The notes under the pieces: generated by a model
Told to the model about the DNA's origin: nothing
What the model saw: the letters and a program-made list of their open reading frames with translations, nothing else
Databases searched by the model: none
Assembly: GCA_015296065.1 (NCBI GenBank)
Contig: DVDU01000018.1
Span: 1-40,036, forward strand
DNA length: 40,036 nucleotides
Direction: 5' to 3'
From: Oscillatoriaceae cyanobacterium M33_DOE_052
GTDB lineage: Bacteria > Cyanobacteriota > Cyanobacteriia > Cyanobacteriales > Laspinemataceae
Shown: positions 27,157 through 35,691 of the stretch, in pieces
Position numbering within the stretch: position 1 is the first letter of the stretch
Layout of the letters: each line of letters begins with the position of its first letter
Program-made: the position numbers and the translations under genes

Positions 27157-27876
27157 ATGGTTTTAGAAATTAAACGGGAAGAGATAATTTTTCCTCCCGG
27201 CGACCTATTGAGTGAGGAGCCGCCTTTGGAAACTGAACGCCATCTCAAACAAATCCTCTTGTTACTGTCATCGTTAGAGTGGTGGTGGCGCGATCGACCC
27301 GACGCCCCCGAAGCCGGACGCTACAACTTCTATGCCGCTGGCAACCTGACCATATACTACAGCAGCAGGCAACTCCGGTCAGAAGAATTTCGAGGACCAG
27401 ATTTTTTTGTGGTGTTAGATGTGGAGTATAAAGAACGCAAAAGCTGGGTGGTGTGGGAAGAAGATGGCAAGTATCCCAATGTGATTGTGGAAATGCTCTC
27501 AGAAAGCACCGCTACCACCGATAAAGGACTGAAAAAACAAATCTATCAAGATACTTTCCGCACCCCCGAATATTTTTGGTTTGACCCATTCAGTTTAGAA
27601 TTCCAGGGATTTCGCCGTGCTGATGGGAGAACATATCAACCCATCACACCCAATGAGCAAGGATGGCTCTGGAGTCAACAGTTAGAGCTATATTTGGGAA
27701 TTCTTGCCGACAAGCTGCGATTTTTCACCGCCGATGGGGAGTTGGTTCTCCTTCCCTCGGAAGCGGCTTTACAGGAGTTAGCTCGCGCCGAGCGGGAACG
27801 GAGCCGAGCTGAGACGGCGGAAGCGGAATTAGAAAGGTTACGGCGCTTGCTCCGAGAACGTGGAGTTGAGGAGTAA
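27157..27876 (+). CDS. Uma2-family putative restriction endonuclease (DUF820)
   Basis: The 239-residue protein shows the PD-(D/E)xK nuclease fold of the Uma2 family: the strand GPDFFVVLDV, then NVIVEMLSEST with the acidic catalytic residue and the following basic KGLKKQIY, then YFWFDPFSLEFQGFR. The C-terminus (from about 205) is a Glu/Arg-rich coiled coil (RAERERSRAETAEAELERLRR). This family is greatly expanded in filamentous cyanobacteria and its biological role is unknown. The gene is flanked on both sides by heptad arrays, and its promoter appears to use one of them. Confidence 0.9.
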   Translation: MVLEIKREEIIFPPGDLLSEEPPLETERHLKQILLLLSSLEWWWRDRPDAPEAGRYNFYAAGNLTIYYSSRQLRSEEFRGPDFFVVLDVEYKERKSWVVWEEDGKYPNVIVEMLSESTATTDKGLKKQIYQDTFRTPEYFWFDPFSLEFQGFRRADGRTYQPITPNEQGWLWSQQLELYLGILADKLRFFTADGELVLLPSEAALQELARAERERSRAETAEAELERLRRLLRERGVEE

Positions 27877-27889
27877 AATTAATTTGGCA

Positions 27890-28010
27890 TCATTTGTCAA
27901 AAGTCCCTTGTCATTAGTCCTTGGTCACTTGTCATTAGTAAATTGTCCCTTGTCCGCTTGTCACTTGACCAAGACAAATGACCTTTGGACTTATGACCTT
28001 TGGACAAATC
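27890..28010. repeat. Heptanucleotide array downstream of the Uma2 gene
   Basis: Degenerate CTTGTCA/ATTTGTC/CTTGTCC units lead to the middle (GTCACTTGACCAAGACAAATG). They are followed by inverted units GACAAATGACCTTTGGAC and TTTGGACAAATC. The array ends exactly where the element at 28011 begins. Confidence 0.75.
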
Positions 28011-28123
28011 ATATCAAGTCCTATGGCTTCGTTTTTGTATAACTGAGGGGGCAACCCCCCTGTGGTTGCCCTCCAAGTGTGGTTGCCCTGGAATTGTCCG
28101 ATCGATGCGAACAGACTTGATAT
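28011..28123. mobile_element. 113-bp MITE-like element with 10-bp terminal inverted repeats
   Basis: ATATCAAGTC (28011-28020) and GACTTGATAT (28114-28123) are perfect inverted ends. The inside contains GGGGGCAACCCCCCTGTGGT and a repeated GTGGTTGCCCT. A second, left-half copy lies at 11146. No coding capacity, so it would need a transposase elsewhere. It sits between two heptad arrays, as if it had inserted into one. Confidence 0.75.
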
Positions 28124-28209
28124 CACAAATGACAAAGGACAAAGAACTTTTGACAAATGACAAAGGACTTTTGACAAATGACAAAGGACTTTTGACAAAG
28201 GACAAATGA
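28124..28209 (+). repeat. Heptanucleotide array that contains the folC start codon
   Basis: The units TTTGACAAATGACAAAGGAC are repeated about three times, ending ACTTTTGACAAAGGACAAAT. The last unit supplies AAAGGA (28197-28202) and the ATG 28206 of folC with a 3-base spacing. TTGACA, a consensus -35, occurs three times. Confidence 0.85.
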
Positions 28210-29459
28210 CAACTAACATCGATACAATTCTCAAAGAATTTGAACGCTTTGGCGTTGATTTAAGCCTAGACAGGATAAACCGCCTTCTGGCAGACTTGGG
28301 CAACCCCCAAGAGCGGGTTCCCATCATCCATGTGGCGGGAACCAACGGCAAAGGTTCCGTTTGTGCCTATCTTTCCGCTATCCTCACCCAAGCGGGTTAT
28401 CGTGTGGGGCGCTATACTTCGCCTCACTTGGTGGACTGGACGGAAAGGATCTGCCTGAACGAAGAGCCGATCGCTCCCGAAGAACTGGAAACCATCCTCC
28501 GGGAAATCAAAAACGCCATCTCCCCTTCATTACCATCCCCCACCCAGTTTGAAGTCATCACCGCCGCTGCTTGGCTGTATTTTGCCCAAAAACAGGTAGA
28601 TATTGCCGTGATGGAAGTGGGACTGGGAGGGCGTCTGGATGCTACCAACGTTTGCGCCCAACCCCGAGTCACCATCATCACCTCCATTAGTTGGGAACAT
28701 TGGCAACGTCTTGGGCCAACGCTGGCACATATTGCCGCCGAAAAAGCGGGTATCCTCAAACCCCAGCGTCCCGCCATTATCGGACAATTGCCCCCAGAAG
28801 CAATGGCAGTGGTCAAACAACGTATCGCCGAGCTGGACTGTCCCGGGTTCTTCCCTCCAGCGGCCACTGATTTAGGGACTAAGGCAAAATATCGAGAAAT
28901 TGAATATACTTTACCACTGCCGGGAAAAGCGCAGTTGGCTAATTCCACTTTAGCCATTGAAGCAATTCAGGTATTGCGAGAGCAGGGATGGCAAATTGCC
29001 GACGCTGATATTGTGGCGGGGATGGCGAAAACCAAGTGGCCGGGACGGTTGCAGTGGGTAACTTGGTATAATCAGACTCTATTGGTGGATGGGGCTCACA
29101 ATGGTGCGGCGGCAGAAGTCCTGCGCCAGTACGTTGATACATTGTCTCCCAAAGCCAGTACTTGGGTGATGGGGATGCTCTCAACCAAAGACCACGAAGG
29201 TATATTCCGGGCTTTGCTGCGTCCGGGAGATAGTTTATACTTAGTGCCAGTACCTGACCATAGCACTGCAGCACCAGAGGAGTTGGGGGCGCTGGCGGCC
29301 AATATTTGCCCTGGTTTGGCAGCGATTAGATGCTGTCCTGACTTGCAAACAGCTCTAGAAAAGGCATTGTTAGGGGATGGAGGAATTGACAAATTAACCG
29401 TTTTATGCGGTTCTCTGTATTTGTTAGGGCATTTTTTCGCGAATCACAGCAAAATGTAA
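28206..29459 (+). CDS. folC: Dihydrofolate synthase / folylpolyglutamate synthase
   Basis: The 417-residue Mur-ligase-type protein has the P-loop GTNGKGS (45-51), RYTSPHLVDWTERICLN, the Asp/Glu motif MEVGLGGRLDATNV, EHWQRLGPTLAHIAAEKAGILK and the C-terminal VDGAHNGAAAEVL. It adds L-glutamate to dihydropteroate and to folates in folate synthesis, using ATP, in the cytosol. Length is normal. The start codon ATG 28206 lies within the last heptad repeat, so the 5' end was shaped by the array. The usual residue spacing of the N-terminal helix supports this start. No other folate gene is nearby. Confidence 0.95.
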   Translation: MTTNIDTILKEFERFGVDLSLDRINRLLADLGNPQERVPIIHVAGTNGKGSVCAYLSAILTQAGYRVGRYTSPHLVDWTERICLNEEPIAPEELETILREIKNAISPSLPSPTQFEVITAAAWLYFAQKQVDIAVMEVGLGGRLDATNVCAQPRVTIITSISWEHWQRLGPTLAHIAAEKAGILKPQRPAIIGQLPPEAMAVVKQRIAELDCPGFFPPAATDLGTKAKYREIEYTLPLPGKAQLANSTLAIEAIQVLREQGWQIADADIVAGMAKTKWPGRLQWVTWYNQTLLVDGAHNGAAAEVLRQYVDTLSPKASTWVMGMLSTKDHEGIFRALLRPGDSLYLVPVPDHSTAAPEELGALAANICPGLAAIRCCPDLQTALEKALLGDGGIDKLTVLCGSLYLLGHFFANHSKM

Positions 29460-29594
29460 ATGGTATAGGCTGGCAGCTTGCAAGGGATGACTTGCAGTGG
29501 CTGGTTTTCCAAGATGAGCGTAAATGCTGGTGACGAAATTGGGTTGGACCGCTTAGAATCGAGGCTGACACCCCCAGAGGGGAGACGGTTCATG

Positions 29595-29623
29595 GTAGGG
29601 ACACGGCATTGCCGTGTCCCTAC
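29595..29623. repeat. Perfect palindrome GTAGGGACACGGC / GCCGTGTCCCTAC
   Basis: The two 13-bp arms are perfect, with a 3-base loop, upstream of pilM. The core is shared with 3396-3425. Such GGGACACGG palindromes are dispersed intergenic elements in cyanobacteria. The gap 29460-29712 otherwise holds no gene that I can support. Confidence 0.75.
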
Positions 29624-29670
29624 GGCCAAAAATTGACTGGGGGACCCGGAGACGGGGTAGCGGGCAACAG

Positions 29671-29708
29671 GACAGATGACCAAGGACAAAGGACAAAGCA
29701 CAAAGGAG
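29671..29708 (+). repeat. Short heptad array upstream of pilM, source of its Shine-Dalgarno
   Basis: GACAGATGACCAAGGACAAA continues as GGACAAAGCACAAAGGAGAG. The last unit reads AAGGAG (29703-29708), four bases before GTG 29713. This is a degenerate member of the heptad family. Confidence 0.65.
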
Positions 29709-29712
29709 AGCC

Positions 29713-30822
29713 GTGGTTGACGCCTTCTTAAAAAAATTATTGCCGAAAAAATCTAAGGGGATCGGGCTAGAACTGACGCCCGATCGCCTCAACATCGTGC
29801 AGTTGAGCCAAAACGGACCGACCTACAAATTAGAAACGTTCGTGAGCGCTGAAATACCCGAAGGAGTGATTACCGAAGGGCTGATCGCTGACCCGCCGGA
29901 GATGGCGCAAATTATTCAAGCCACCCTGGCGGAACATAAGCTCAAACCCAAGGGTATCGCTACGGGAATCCCCAGTAAGGAAGGGGTGATTCGCATTATC
30001 CCGGTGCCCGCTGAGCTAAGCGATAAAGAACTGCGGGAGATGGTGAACCAAGAAGCGGGCCTGTATCTGCCCTTTCCTAGAGAGGAAGCGGATGTGGACT
30101 ATCAAAAATTGGGGACTTTTCCCGATGAAGATGGCATCGAAAAGGTGCAAGTGCTGTTGGTCGCTACCCGCAAAGAAGTTACGGACACCTATATCAGCAC
30201 TTTTCGGGAAGCAGGGCTGAAAATAGATGTACTGGAGATTACCAGTTTTGCCCTGCTGCGGACAATCAGAGATCTGGTGCTGCAAGTACCGCCAGAAGAG
30301 GCTCTGGTACTGGCAGATATTGAGTTTGATAGTACGGAAATTGCCATTATGGTAGATGGCATTCCTCAATTTTCCCGCACCATCCCGATCGGCACTTATC
30401 AAATTCAGACGGCAGTTAACCAAGCTCTCAACCTACCCCCATCCCGCGATACCACCATGCTCCAAGATCTGGTAGTGCCCGCCAATCCTACAGAGATTAC
30501 TGGTTCGGGTAAAATGGGAGAAAGTCAACCGGAAATCCAAGCGATAACCAAAGTATTGACCGAGTTGGGGGAGGAACTGCGACGCTCGATCGATTTTTTT
30601 GTCAATCAAAGCGAGGGCCTGGAAGCCTCCCAGCTCCTGCTGGCAGGACCAGGCGCCGTTATTGGCCAAATCGATGAATTCTTTAATCAGCGGTTGGCGA
30701 TGACGACCACGATCGTGGATCCGGTGCAAAGCACGTCCGTGCAAGTTGACGAAGAAAAAATTACCCAAGCCATGCGCCCAAGTCTCGGGGTGGTACTGGG
30801 GTTGGGAATGAGGGAGGTGTAA
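29713..30822 (+). CDS. pilM: Type IV pilus assembly ATPase-like protein PilM
   Basis: The 369-residue protein belongs to the actin-like (FtsA/MreB) PilM family. Its visible hallmarks are GIGLELTPDRLNIVQLS at the N-terminus, GIATGIPSKEGVIRIIPVP, VLLVATRKEVTDTYISTFREAGL, the nucleotide-binding strand LVLADIEFDSTEIAIMVDG and the C-terminal LLLAGPGAVIGQIDEFF. PilM is cytosolic and binds the N-terminal tail of PilN, linking the inner-membrane alignment complex to the pilus motors. GTG 29713 has a Shine-Dalgarno AAGGAG. It is first in the operon, followed by pilN after 4 bases. Confidence 0.92.
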   Translation: MVDAFLKKLLPKKSKGIGLELTPDRLNIVQLSQNGPTYKLETFVSAEIPEGVITEGLIADPPEMAQIIQATLAEHKLKPKGIATGIPSKEGVIRIIPVPAELSDKELREMVNQEAGLYLPFPREEADVDYQKLGTFPDEDGIEKVQVLLVATRKEVTDTYISTFREAGLKIDVLEITSFALLRTIRDLVLQVPPEEALVLADIEFDSTEIAIMVDGIPQFSRTIPIGTYQIQTAVNQALNLPPSRDTTMLQDLVVPANPTEITGSGKMGESQPEIQAITKVLTELGEELRRSIDFFVNQSEGLEASQLLLAGPGAVIGQIDEFFNQRLAMTTTIVDPVQSTSVQVDEEKITQAMRPSLGVVLGLGMREV

Positions 30823-30826
30823 GACT

Positions 30827-31609
30827 ATGTATAGCTTAGATATTAATTTTCTCAACGATCGCCCCGATTACAAACCACCACCGCCGCCAGAACGCGATCG
30901 CACCAGCCAAGGACCAGTATTCCTGATGGCCGGGGCGGCGGTGGGAGTTGCCATCCCCGCATTAGTCGCCGGGATGTGGTTCGTCATCAACGCTGAAAAC
31001 CAAAAACTGACCACGGAAAAGACGGAGCTGGACAGCCGGAAGGGCGCCTTAGATGCGCAGGTGAAAAAAGTAGATCAACTCAACGCCCAGACGAAGCAAT
31101 ACGAAACCCAAAGCCAGTTTTTTGCCAGTATCTTCGATACCTCTGTCAAGCCCTTATCGGCACTAATGGAAGAACTGGGCTCGCGCCTGCCTGCGGGGGT
31201 GCAAATTACCGTCATCAACCATACTTTGGAACAAGCAAAGCCAGAAGAATTGCAACCGGACTCGCCCTGGAGTGCAGTTAAGCAAAAAATGGAAATCGAA
31301 GGGGTTGCCCGTTCCTTCGATGAGGTAAATCAGTTCGTTTTGACCCTGAAAAAATCTCCTTTCTTAAAAGCAGAAGAAACGGAGTTGGTATCTGCAACTT
31401 TAGTTGCTAATCCGATTAAAATAGAACCTTTAGAAGACCAAAAAGTACCGGATAACTTGGAACTGCCCAAAGTGGTGCAATACAAAATCAACACCATTGC
31501 CAGTAATGTCCGGGGTTCAGAAATCCTCAAAGACTTGGAGCGGGCAGGAGATTTGGGCGTGGTCAGTAGAATTAAAATTCTGCAACAACAAGGGGTGATT
31601 AAACAATGA
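30827..31609 (+). CDS. pilN: Type IV pilus inner-membrane protein PilN
   Basis: The 260-residue protein starts MYSLDINFLNDRP, the counterpart of the conserved INLLP motif that PilN uses to bind PilM. One membrane helix (about 28-50, GPVFLMAGAAVGVAIPALVAGMW) is followed by a coiled coil (about 55-95) and a periplasmic fold. It pairs with PilO to form the alignment subcomplex between the inner membrane and the secretin. The last four bases overlap the start of the next gene (ATGA), which suggests translational coupling. Confidence 0.9.
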   Translation: MYSLDINFLNDRPDYKPPPPPERDRTSQGPVFLMAGAAVGVAIPALVAGMWFVINAENQKLTTEKTELDSRKGALDAQVKKVDQLNAQTKQYETQSQFFASIFDTSVKPLSALMEELGSRLPAGVQITVINHTLEQAKPEELQPDSPWSAVKQKMEIEGVARSFDEVNQFVLTLKKSPFLKAEETELVSATLVANPIKIEPLEDQKVPDNLELPKVVQYKINTIASNVRGSEILKDLERAGDLGVVSRIKILQQQGVIKQ

Positions 31610-32451
31610 CAGACGCAGCATTTACACCACTAGAAGAACAGGCCAAGGGACCACCACCAGCGGGCAGCGTCCTTTTAGGCCCACTGGTAATCACACCCAT
31701 GATCCAGGGAGTTCTGGCAGCAGTGGCAGGGTTGGCAGTGGCGGGATTGCTAGTCTGGAAGCTGGTGCTACCAGCTCTGGCAACGCGCACTACTTTGGAA
31801 ACGGAAATCGCTACCATCAAAGGTGATATCTCTAACAAGGAACAAACTGCCGCCACGATGAAAGAGGCAGAGGCCAAGGTGGAAGAGGCGAAGCGGCAAA
31901 AAAATGATGTGATTTCTTTGTTTCCTGATAACAAAGCTTTGCAAACTTTGCTCCTGGATATTAACAAGATAGTGAAGCAGCGGGGGGCAGAACTGGGTGC
32001 TTTCAAGCCGGTGACAGAGGATAACTGGATTTTGAAGCCGCAAGGGGCAGCCCCAGCAGGGGCGCCACCACCACCGCCGCCACCAGCCGGAACTCCCGCC
32101 GAGGGTCAAGCCGCGAATCCGGCTGCTGACCTGAAGCTGACCCAGGCGATCGAAGGCAAGACGGTGGAAATGGAACTGAAGGGCAACTTCAATCAAGTGC
32201 AAACTACCCTACGGGACTTTGAACGCCTGCAGCAGATGGTGTTGGTGGATGCCTTTACTCTGAGACTGAATGCTGAATCCCAATACATTGTGGTCAATTC
32301 CCAAGGGCAAATTGTCAAGCGGGGCGAACCAGAAATCGAAACCAAATTTAAACTGATGGCTGTGGTGCCTTTACCGGCTGAAGAATTGGAAAAACTGGCA
32401 GCACCGCCACCCCCTGCCGAGAACCCAGAGGGGCAACCTCCACCCCAATAG
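31606..32451 (+). CDS. pilO: Type IV pilus inner-membrane protein PilO
   Basis: The 281-residue protein has one membrane helix (about 37-60, VLAAVAGLAVAGLLVWKLVL), a coiled coil (about 60-110) and the periplasmic ferredoxin-like domain. The domain is interrupted by a proline-rich loop (APAGAPPPPPPPAGTPAEG). Order and architecture identify PilO, the partner of PilN. The C-terminus is Pro-rich (APPPPAENPEGQPPPQ). Proline-rich tracts in PilO and PilQ may span the peptidoglycan. It begins at 31606, overlapping pilN by 4 bases. Confidence 0.88.
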   Translation: MTDAAFTPLEEQAKGPPPAGSVLLGPLVITPMIQGVLAAVAGLAVAGLLVWKLVLPALATRTTLETEIATIKGDISNKEQTAATMKEAEAKVEEAKRQKNDVISLFPDNKALQTLLLDINKIVKQRGAELGAFKPVTEDNWILKPQGAAPAGAPPPPPPPAGTPAEGQAANPAADLKLTQAIEGKTVEMELKGNFNQVQTTLRDFERLQQMVLVDAFTLRLNAESQYIVVNSQGQIVKRGEPEIETKFKLMAVVPLPAEELEKLAAPPPPAENPEGQPPPQ

Positions 32452-32500
32452 TGTCTTTGATTTAGTTCCATCCATCCGGCGAACAAAAATCCTCAATTAA

Positions 32501-32525
32501 AGCGCCCTCGTGGCTGGGTGGCGCT
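32501..32525 (+). promoter_or_regulatory. Hairpin in the pilO-pilQ gap
   Basis: AGCGCC (32501) pairs with GGCGCT (32520-32525) in the 146-bp gap, a candidate attenuator or RNA-stability stem. A strong ribosome-binding site (GAGGAGAGAA) follows before GTG 32598. An independent promoter cannot be excluded. Confidence 0.35.
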
Positions 32526-32597
32526 GAGAAGACAAGATTCGATCGCCCTTGGCGCGTAACATAGTTACACACACAACACCAGTAAGAGGAGAGAACG

Positions 32598-34973
32598 GTG
32601 AAACACTACGGCGAACTAGGCAGCATCCTGGGTATGGGTGCATTAGCAGTAATGGCAGTGCAGCCGGTTTGGGCGGCTAGCACCCAAGTCACGGGGGTAC
32701 AAGTTAATCCCAGCGGCTCTGGAGTAGAAGTGATTTTGGAGACCGCTAAGGGCGATCGACCCCAAGTCTTCAGCGTCAACCGGGGCAACGATGTGGTCTC
32801 TGACATCATCAACACCGAGCTAACCCTCCCCGGTGGGGGTAGTTTCCGGCAAAACAACCCCGCCCCAGGTATTGCCTCCGTGGTAGTGACGCCCCTGGAT
32901 ACCAACAGTATTCGGGTGATTGTCAGTGGCGCCAGCAGTGCGCCATTCTCCCAAATTGTCCCGGAAGATACCCGGGGCATCGTGATGAGCTACAACACCA
33001 CTGGCGCTCCCGCTCCCCAAGCCCAGCTCCCCACCCCCAGCACCCCCCCCAGTACCCCCCCGACTCAAACCAGCACTAGACCCAGCCAGCCAGATGTCCT
33101 CGTGCCCAACCCAGAAATCACGATCGATGGGCTGCCAGTGGCCCAGGGTAGTGGGTCAGCGCCTCCCCCGTTCCTCCCCCGCGCCGTCGCCCCACCAGTG
33201 GGCGATATCGCCGTTGCCAACGTTGACTCTTCTCCCACCTTTATTGCTCTGGACAGCAACGAGCGCATTACCCGCTTAGTGTTGCGGGATGCTCCAGTGC
33301 GAGACGTGTTAGCCCTCCTCGCCCGCGCCACAGGCATGAACCTCGCCTATGGTGGTGGTAGCGCCCCCACTGGCCCCGGCGAGCAGGCGGGGGCGGCGGC
33401 ACCTGGCGCCACCGATGGGGCAGACTCCCTCAAAATTACCTTGGATATCGAAGACGAGGCGGTACAGGACGTTTTCAACTACATCCTGCGTCTGAGCAAC
33501 CTGGAAGCTAACCGCATCGGCGGCACGATTTTTGTGGGCACCAGATTGCCTGAAGCCGCCCGGGACATCATCACCCGCACCTTTCGCCTCAACCAAGTGG
33601 CTGTAGCCAATGCTTCCGGTTTCTTGAGCGCCCAGGGTGCGGAAACCCAGCGGGTGGTGGAGCAGGTACAGATTCAAACTATTGGCCAAGGAGCCACCGC
33701 CCGCACGGTGGAGACGCGCCAGATTCAAATTGTGCCTCTGGCGGCCACAACGGGGAGCGGTCCTTTGCTGTTGCGGGGTTTGTCGGTGCTGACGGACGAA
33801 CGGCTTAATGCCCTGACTCTGGTGGGAGAACCCCGCAAGGTGGAAATTGCCACCCGGTTTTTGATGCAGCTAGACGCTCGTCGCCGCCAAGTGGCAGTTA
33901 ATGTGAAAATTATTGACGTTAATTTAAACAACGAAGATACTTTTAATAGTAGTTTCTCTTTCGGGATTAACGACAGCTTTTTCGTCAATGATGGCGGGAC
34001 GGCGGTGGCCAACTTCGGCGGTTTCAATCCCCCAAGTGCTAATACCACTACTACGGGCGTCATTGTGCCTTCGGTGGTTCCCAACCCCATCACGGGAGAT
34101 GTATTCTACGATCGCAACGACCCCAGATATACCGTACCCGTACCGGGGATTCCCAGTACCGATTCCCCATTCCAATCGCCATTCCTGCGCCCCATCCCGC
34201 CGTTTGGAGAAGGGGGACGCAGTGACCCATTCACGCCCGGGATTTCTGATTACGATTACAGCTTAGAAGAAGATGGCATTACTGGTGATTTGGAGTTCAG
34301 TTTGCCCACGCTGTTCCAGTATCCCACCAGGTTTTTGGCCAGCCTGCAAGCTCAGGTGGTTAGCCGCAATGCCAAAATCCTCACTGACCCCACCTTGGTG
34401 ATTCAAGAAGGACAAAGCGCCAACGTTAGTCTCACCGAAGAAATTGTGGGGAACATCCAACGGCAAGTCCAAACTGCCGATGGTTTTACAGATGTAACGG
34501 TAACAGCGGAAATCAAAGAGGCAGGTTTGCAGCTAGAAATTGCGGTTGACCGCATCGATGATAATGGCTTTATTACTTTGGCCATCAATCCCACAATTAG
34601 CGCCCCGGTGGGTACTCAGCAGCTTGGAGACAACTCAATTACGCTGTTGAGTCTCCGATCGCTCACTTCTGGCCAAATTCGCCTGCGCGACGGTCAAACC
34701 CTGATTCTCTCGGGCATCATTCAAGAGCAAGACCGAACCACCGTGACCAAAATCCCCCTCCTTGGGGACCTGCCCCTGATTGGTTCCTTGTTCCGCAGCA
34801 CCAGTACAGATAATCAGCGCGCCGAAGTGGTGGTGTTGGTGACGCCCCAGATTTTGGACGATTCCGATAGCTCTGGTTATGGCTACGGCTACGCTCCCGG
34901 TTCCGATGCGCGACAAATGATGTCCCGTCCCGGGGCTTTTGGCTCTGGCACCACCGTCACTCCTCAGCGATAA
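32598..34973 (+). CDS. pilQ: Type IV pilus outer-membrane secretin PilQ with AMIN domain
   Basis: The 791-residue protein has a signal peptide (1-26, ending VWA), an AMIN domain (about 28-130, THE peptidoglycan-binding module of PilQ), a Pro/Thr-rich linker (134-200) and secretin/TonB short N-terminal and N-domains (ITRLVLRDAPVRDVLALLARATGMNL). The secretin barrel follows, with VQEGQSANVSLTEEIVG-like and LRDGQTLILSGIIQEQDRTTVTKIPLLGDLPLIGSLF. The protein forms a gated ring for pilus exit in the outer membrane. A region near 470-560 (NPPSANTTTTGVIVPS, FQSPFLRP) is lineage-specific and low complexity. It starts at GTG 32598. Confidence 0.94.
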   Translation: MKHYGELGSILGMGALAVMAVQPVWAASTQVTGVQVNPSGSGVEVILETAKGDRPQVFSVNRGNDVVSDIINTELTLPGGGSFRQNNPAPGIASVVVTPLDTNSIRVIVSGASSAPFSQIVPEDTRGIVMSYNTTGAPAPQAQLPTPSTPPSTPPTQTSTRPSQPDVLVPNPEITIDGLPVAQGSGSAPPPFLPRAVAPPVGDIAVANVDSSPTFIALDSNERITRLVLRDAPVRDVLALLARATGMNLAYGGGSAPTGPGEQAGAAAPGATDGADSLKITLDIEDEAVQDVFNYILRLSNLEANRIGGTIFVGTRLPEAARDIITRTFRLNQVAVANASGFLSAQGAETQRVVEQVQIQTIGQGATARTVETRQIQIVPLAATTGSGPLLLRGLSVLTDERLNALTLVGEPRKVEIATRFLMQLDARRRQVAVNVKIIDVNLNNEDTFNSSFSFGINDSFFVNDGGTAVANFGGFNPPSANTTTTGVIVPSVVPNPITGDVFYDRNDPRYTVPVPGIPSTDSPFQSPFLRPIPPFGEGGRSDPFTPGISDYDYSLEEDGITGDLEFSLPTLFQYPTRFLASLQAQVVSRNAKILTDPTLVIQEGQSANVSLTEEIVGNIQRQVQTADGFTDVTVTAEIKEAGLQLEIAVDRIDDNGFITLAINPTISAPVGTQQLGDNSITLLSLRSLTSGQIRLRDGQTLILSGIIQEQDRTTVTKIPLLGDLPLIGSLFRSTSTDNQRAEVVVLVTPQILDDSDSSGYGYGYAPGSDARQMMSRPGAFGSGTTVTPQR

Positions 34974-34982
34974 TTGGCTTGG

Positions 34983-35019
34983 GCTCAAGCCCCCCTGATA
35001 TTTCCCCTGGGGCTTGAGC
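34983..35019 (+). terminator. Terminator-like hairpin after pilQ
   Basis: GCTCAAGCCCC (34983-34993) pairs perfectly over 11 bp with GGGGCTTGAGC (35009-35019), nine bases after the stop. No uninterrupted T-run follows; a weak one (ATTTTTAT) lies about 14 bases later. Confidence 0.65.
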
Positions 35020-35380
35020 ATTCTTGCCTTGAATTTTTATATTTGGCAAATCTCTTATCTGGTATTGATTTTTCTAGAAAATTTTGCTACTCTGTGTAAG
35101 TACACAAGTAGTGACAGATATTGTTAAATTCGTTATGTGGATTCTCCCTGCGGAACTTCTATAAACAAAAAAAATCCTGAAATCCATACAAAATAAAGGT
35201 TTCACCGCTCAATATTAGAGTAGGAACCTCTAGAATAATCGAGTGAAACTTTGATTCTGTGAGAGTTTCAGAGATTTAGCGTCCGACAGAGGCCCTAGAG
35301 TTGACTCGGCGCTGGGCTATCCTATCTGAGATGGGAAAGCTATATTGAACGTTCATGCCCAAAACAAGGAGTAATGTCAG
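35020..35380 (+). promoter_or_regulatory. Long upstream region of the HU gene
   Basis: This 360-bp region holds no convincing gene. It has AT-rich DNA, a GAAACT...AGTTTC stem (about 35243-35272) and TTGACT (35301) as a possible -35 without a good -10. A strong Shine-Dalgarno AAGGAG (35366-35371) lies nine bases before ATG 35381. A long leader or several promoters are plausible for HU. Confidence 0.4.
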
Positions 35381-35668
35381 ATGAATAAAGGTGAACTGGT
35401 GGACACAGTGGCAGAAAAGGCCAGCGTGACTAAAAAGCAGGCTGATGCTGTGCTAAGCGCCGCTTTGGATGCCATCATGGAAGCCGTGTCCAACGGTGAC
35501 AAGGTGACACTGGTGGGGTTTGGCTCGTTTGAAGCTCGCGAGCGCAAGGCTCGGGAAGGTCGCAATCCCAAAACCGGGGACAAAATGGAAATCCCCGCCA
35601 CGAAGGTGCCTGCCTTCTCCGCCGGGAAGTTATTCAAGGAAAAGGTGGCACCAACCGGCGAAGAATAA
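35381..35668 (+). CDS. hup: Histone-like DNA-binding protein HU
   Basis: The 95-residue protein shows the complete HU/IHF fold: the helical MNKGELVDTVAEKASVTKKQADAVL, the strand VTLVGFGSFEARERKAREGRNPKTG with the family GFG signature, and the arm region with KMEIPATKVPAFSAGKLFKE. HU dimers bend and compact DNA and shape the nucleoid. Length is standard. The next gene begins 24 bases downstream on the same strand, so cobD may be read from the same transcript. Confidence 0.96.
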   Translation: MNKGELVDTVAEKASVTKKQADAVLSAALDAIMEAVSNGDKVTLVGFGSFEARERKAREGRNPKTGDKMEIPATKVPAFSAGKLFKEKVAPTGEE

Positions 35669-35691
35669 TCACTTCTACGGCACACCAAACT

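Noticed and set aside
27020-28209. CRISPR array candidate
   Set aside because: The units are tandem heptads without unique spacers of constant length and without cas genes.
32820-33728. Minus-strand open frames in pilQ
   Set aside because: They result from the GC-rich linker codons of pilQ; the sense strand has a complete secretin.
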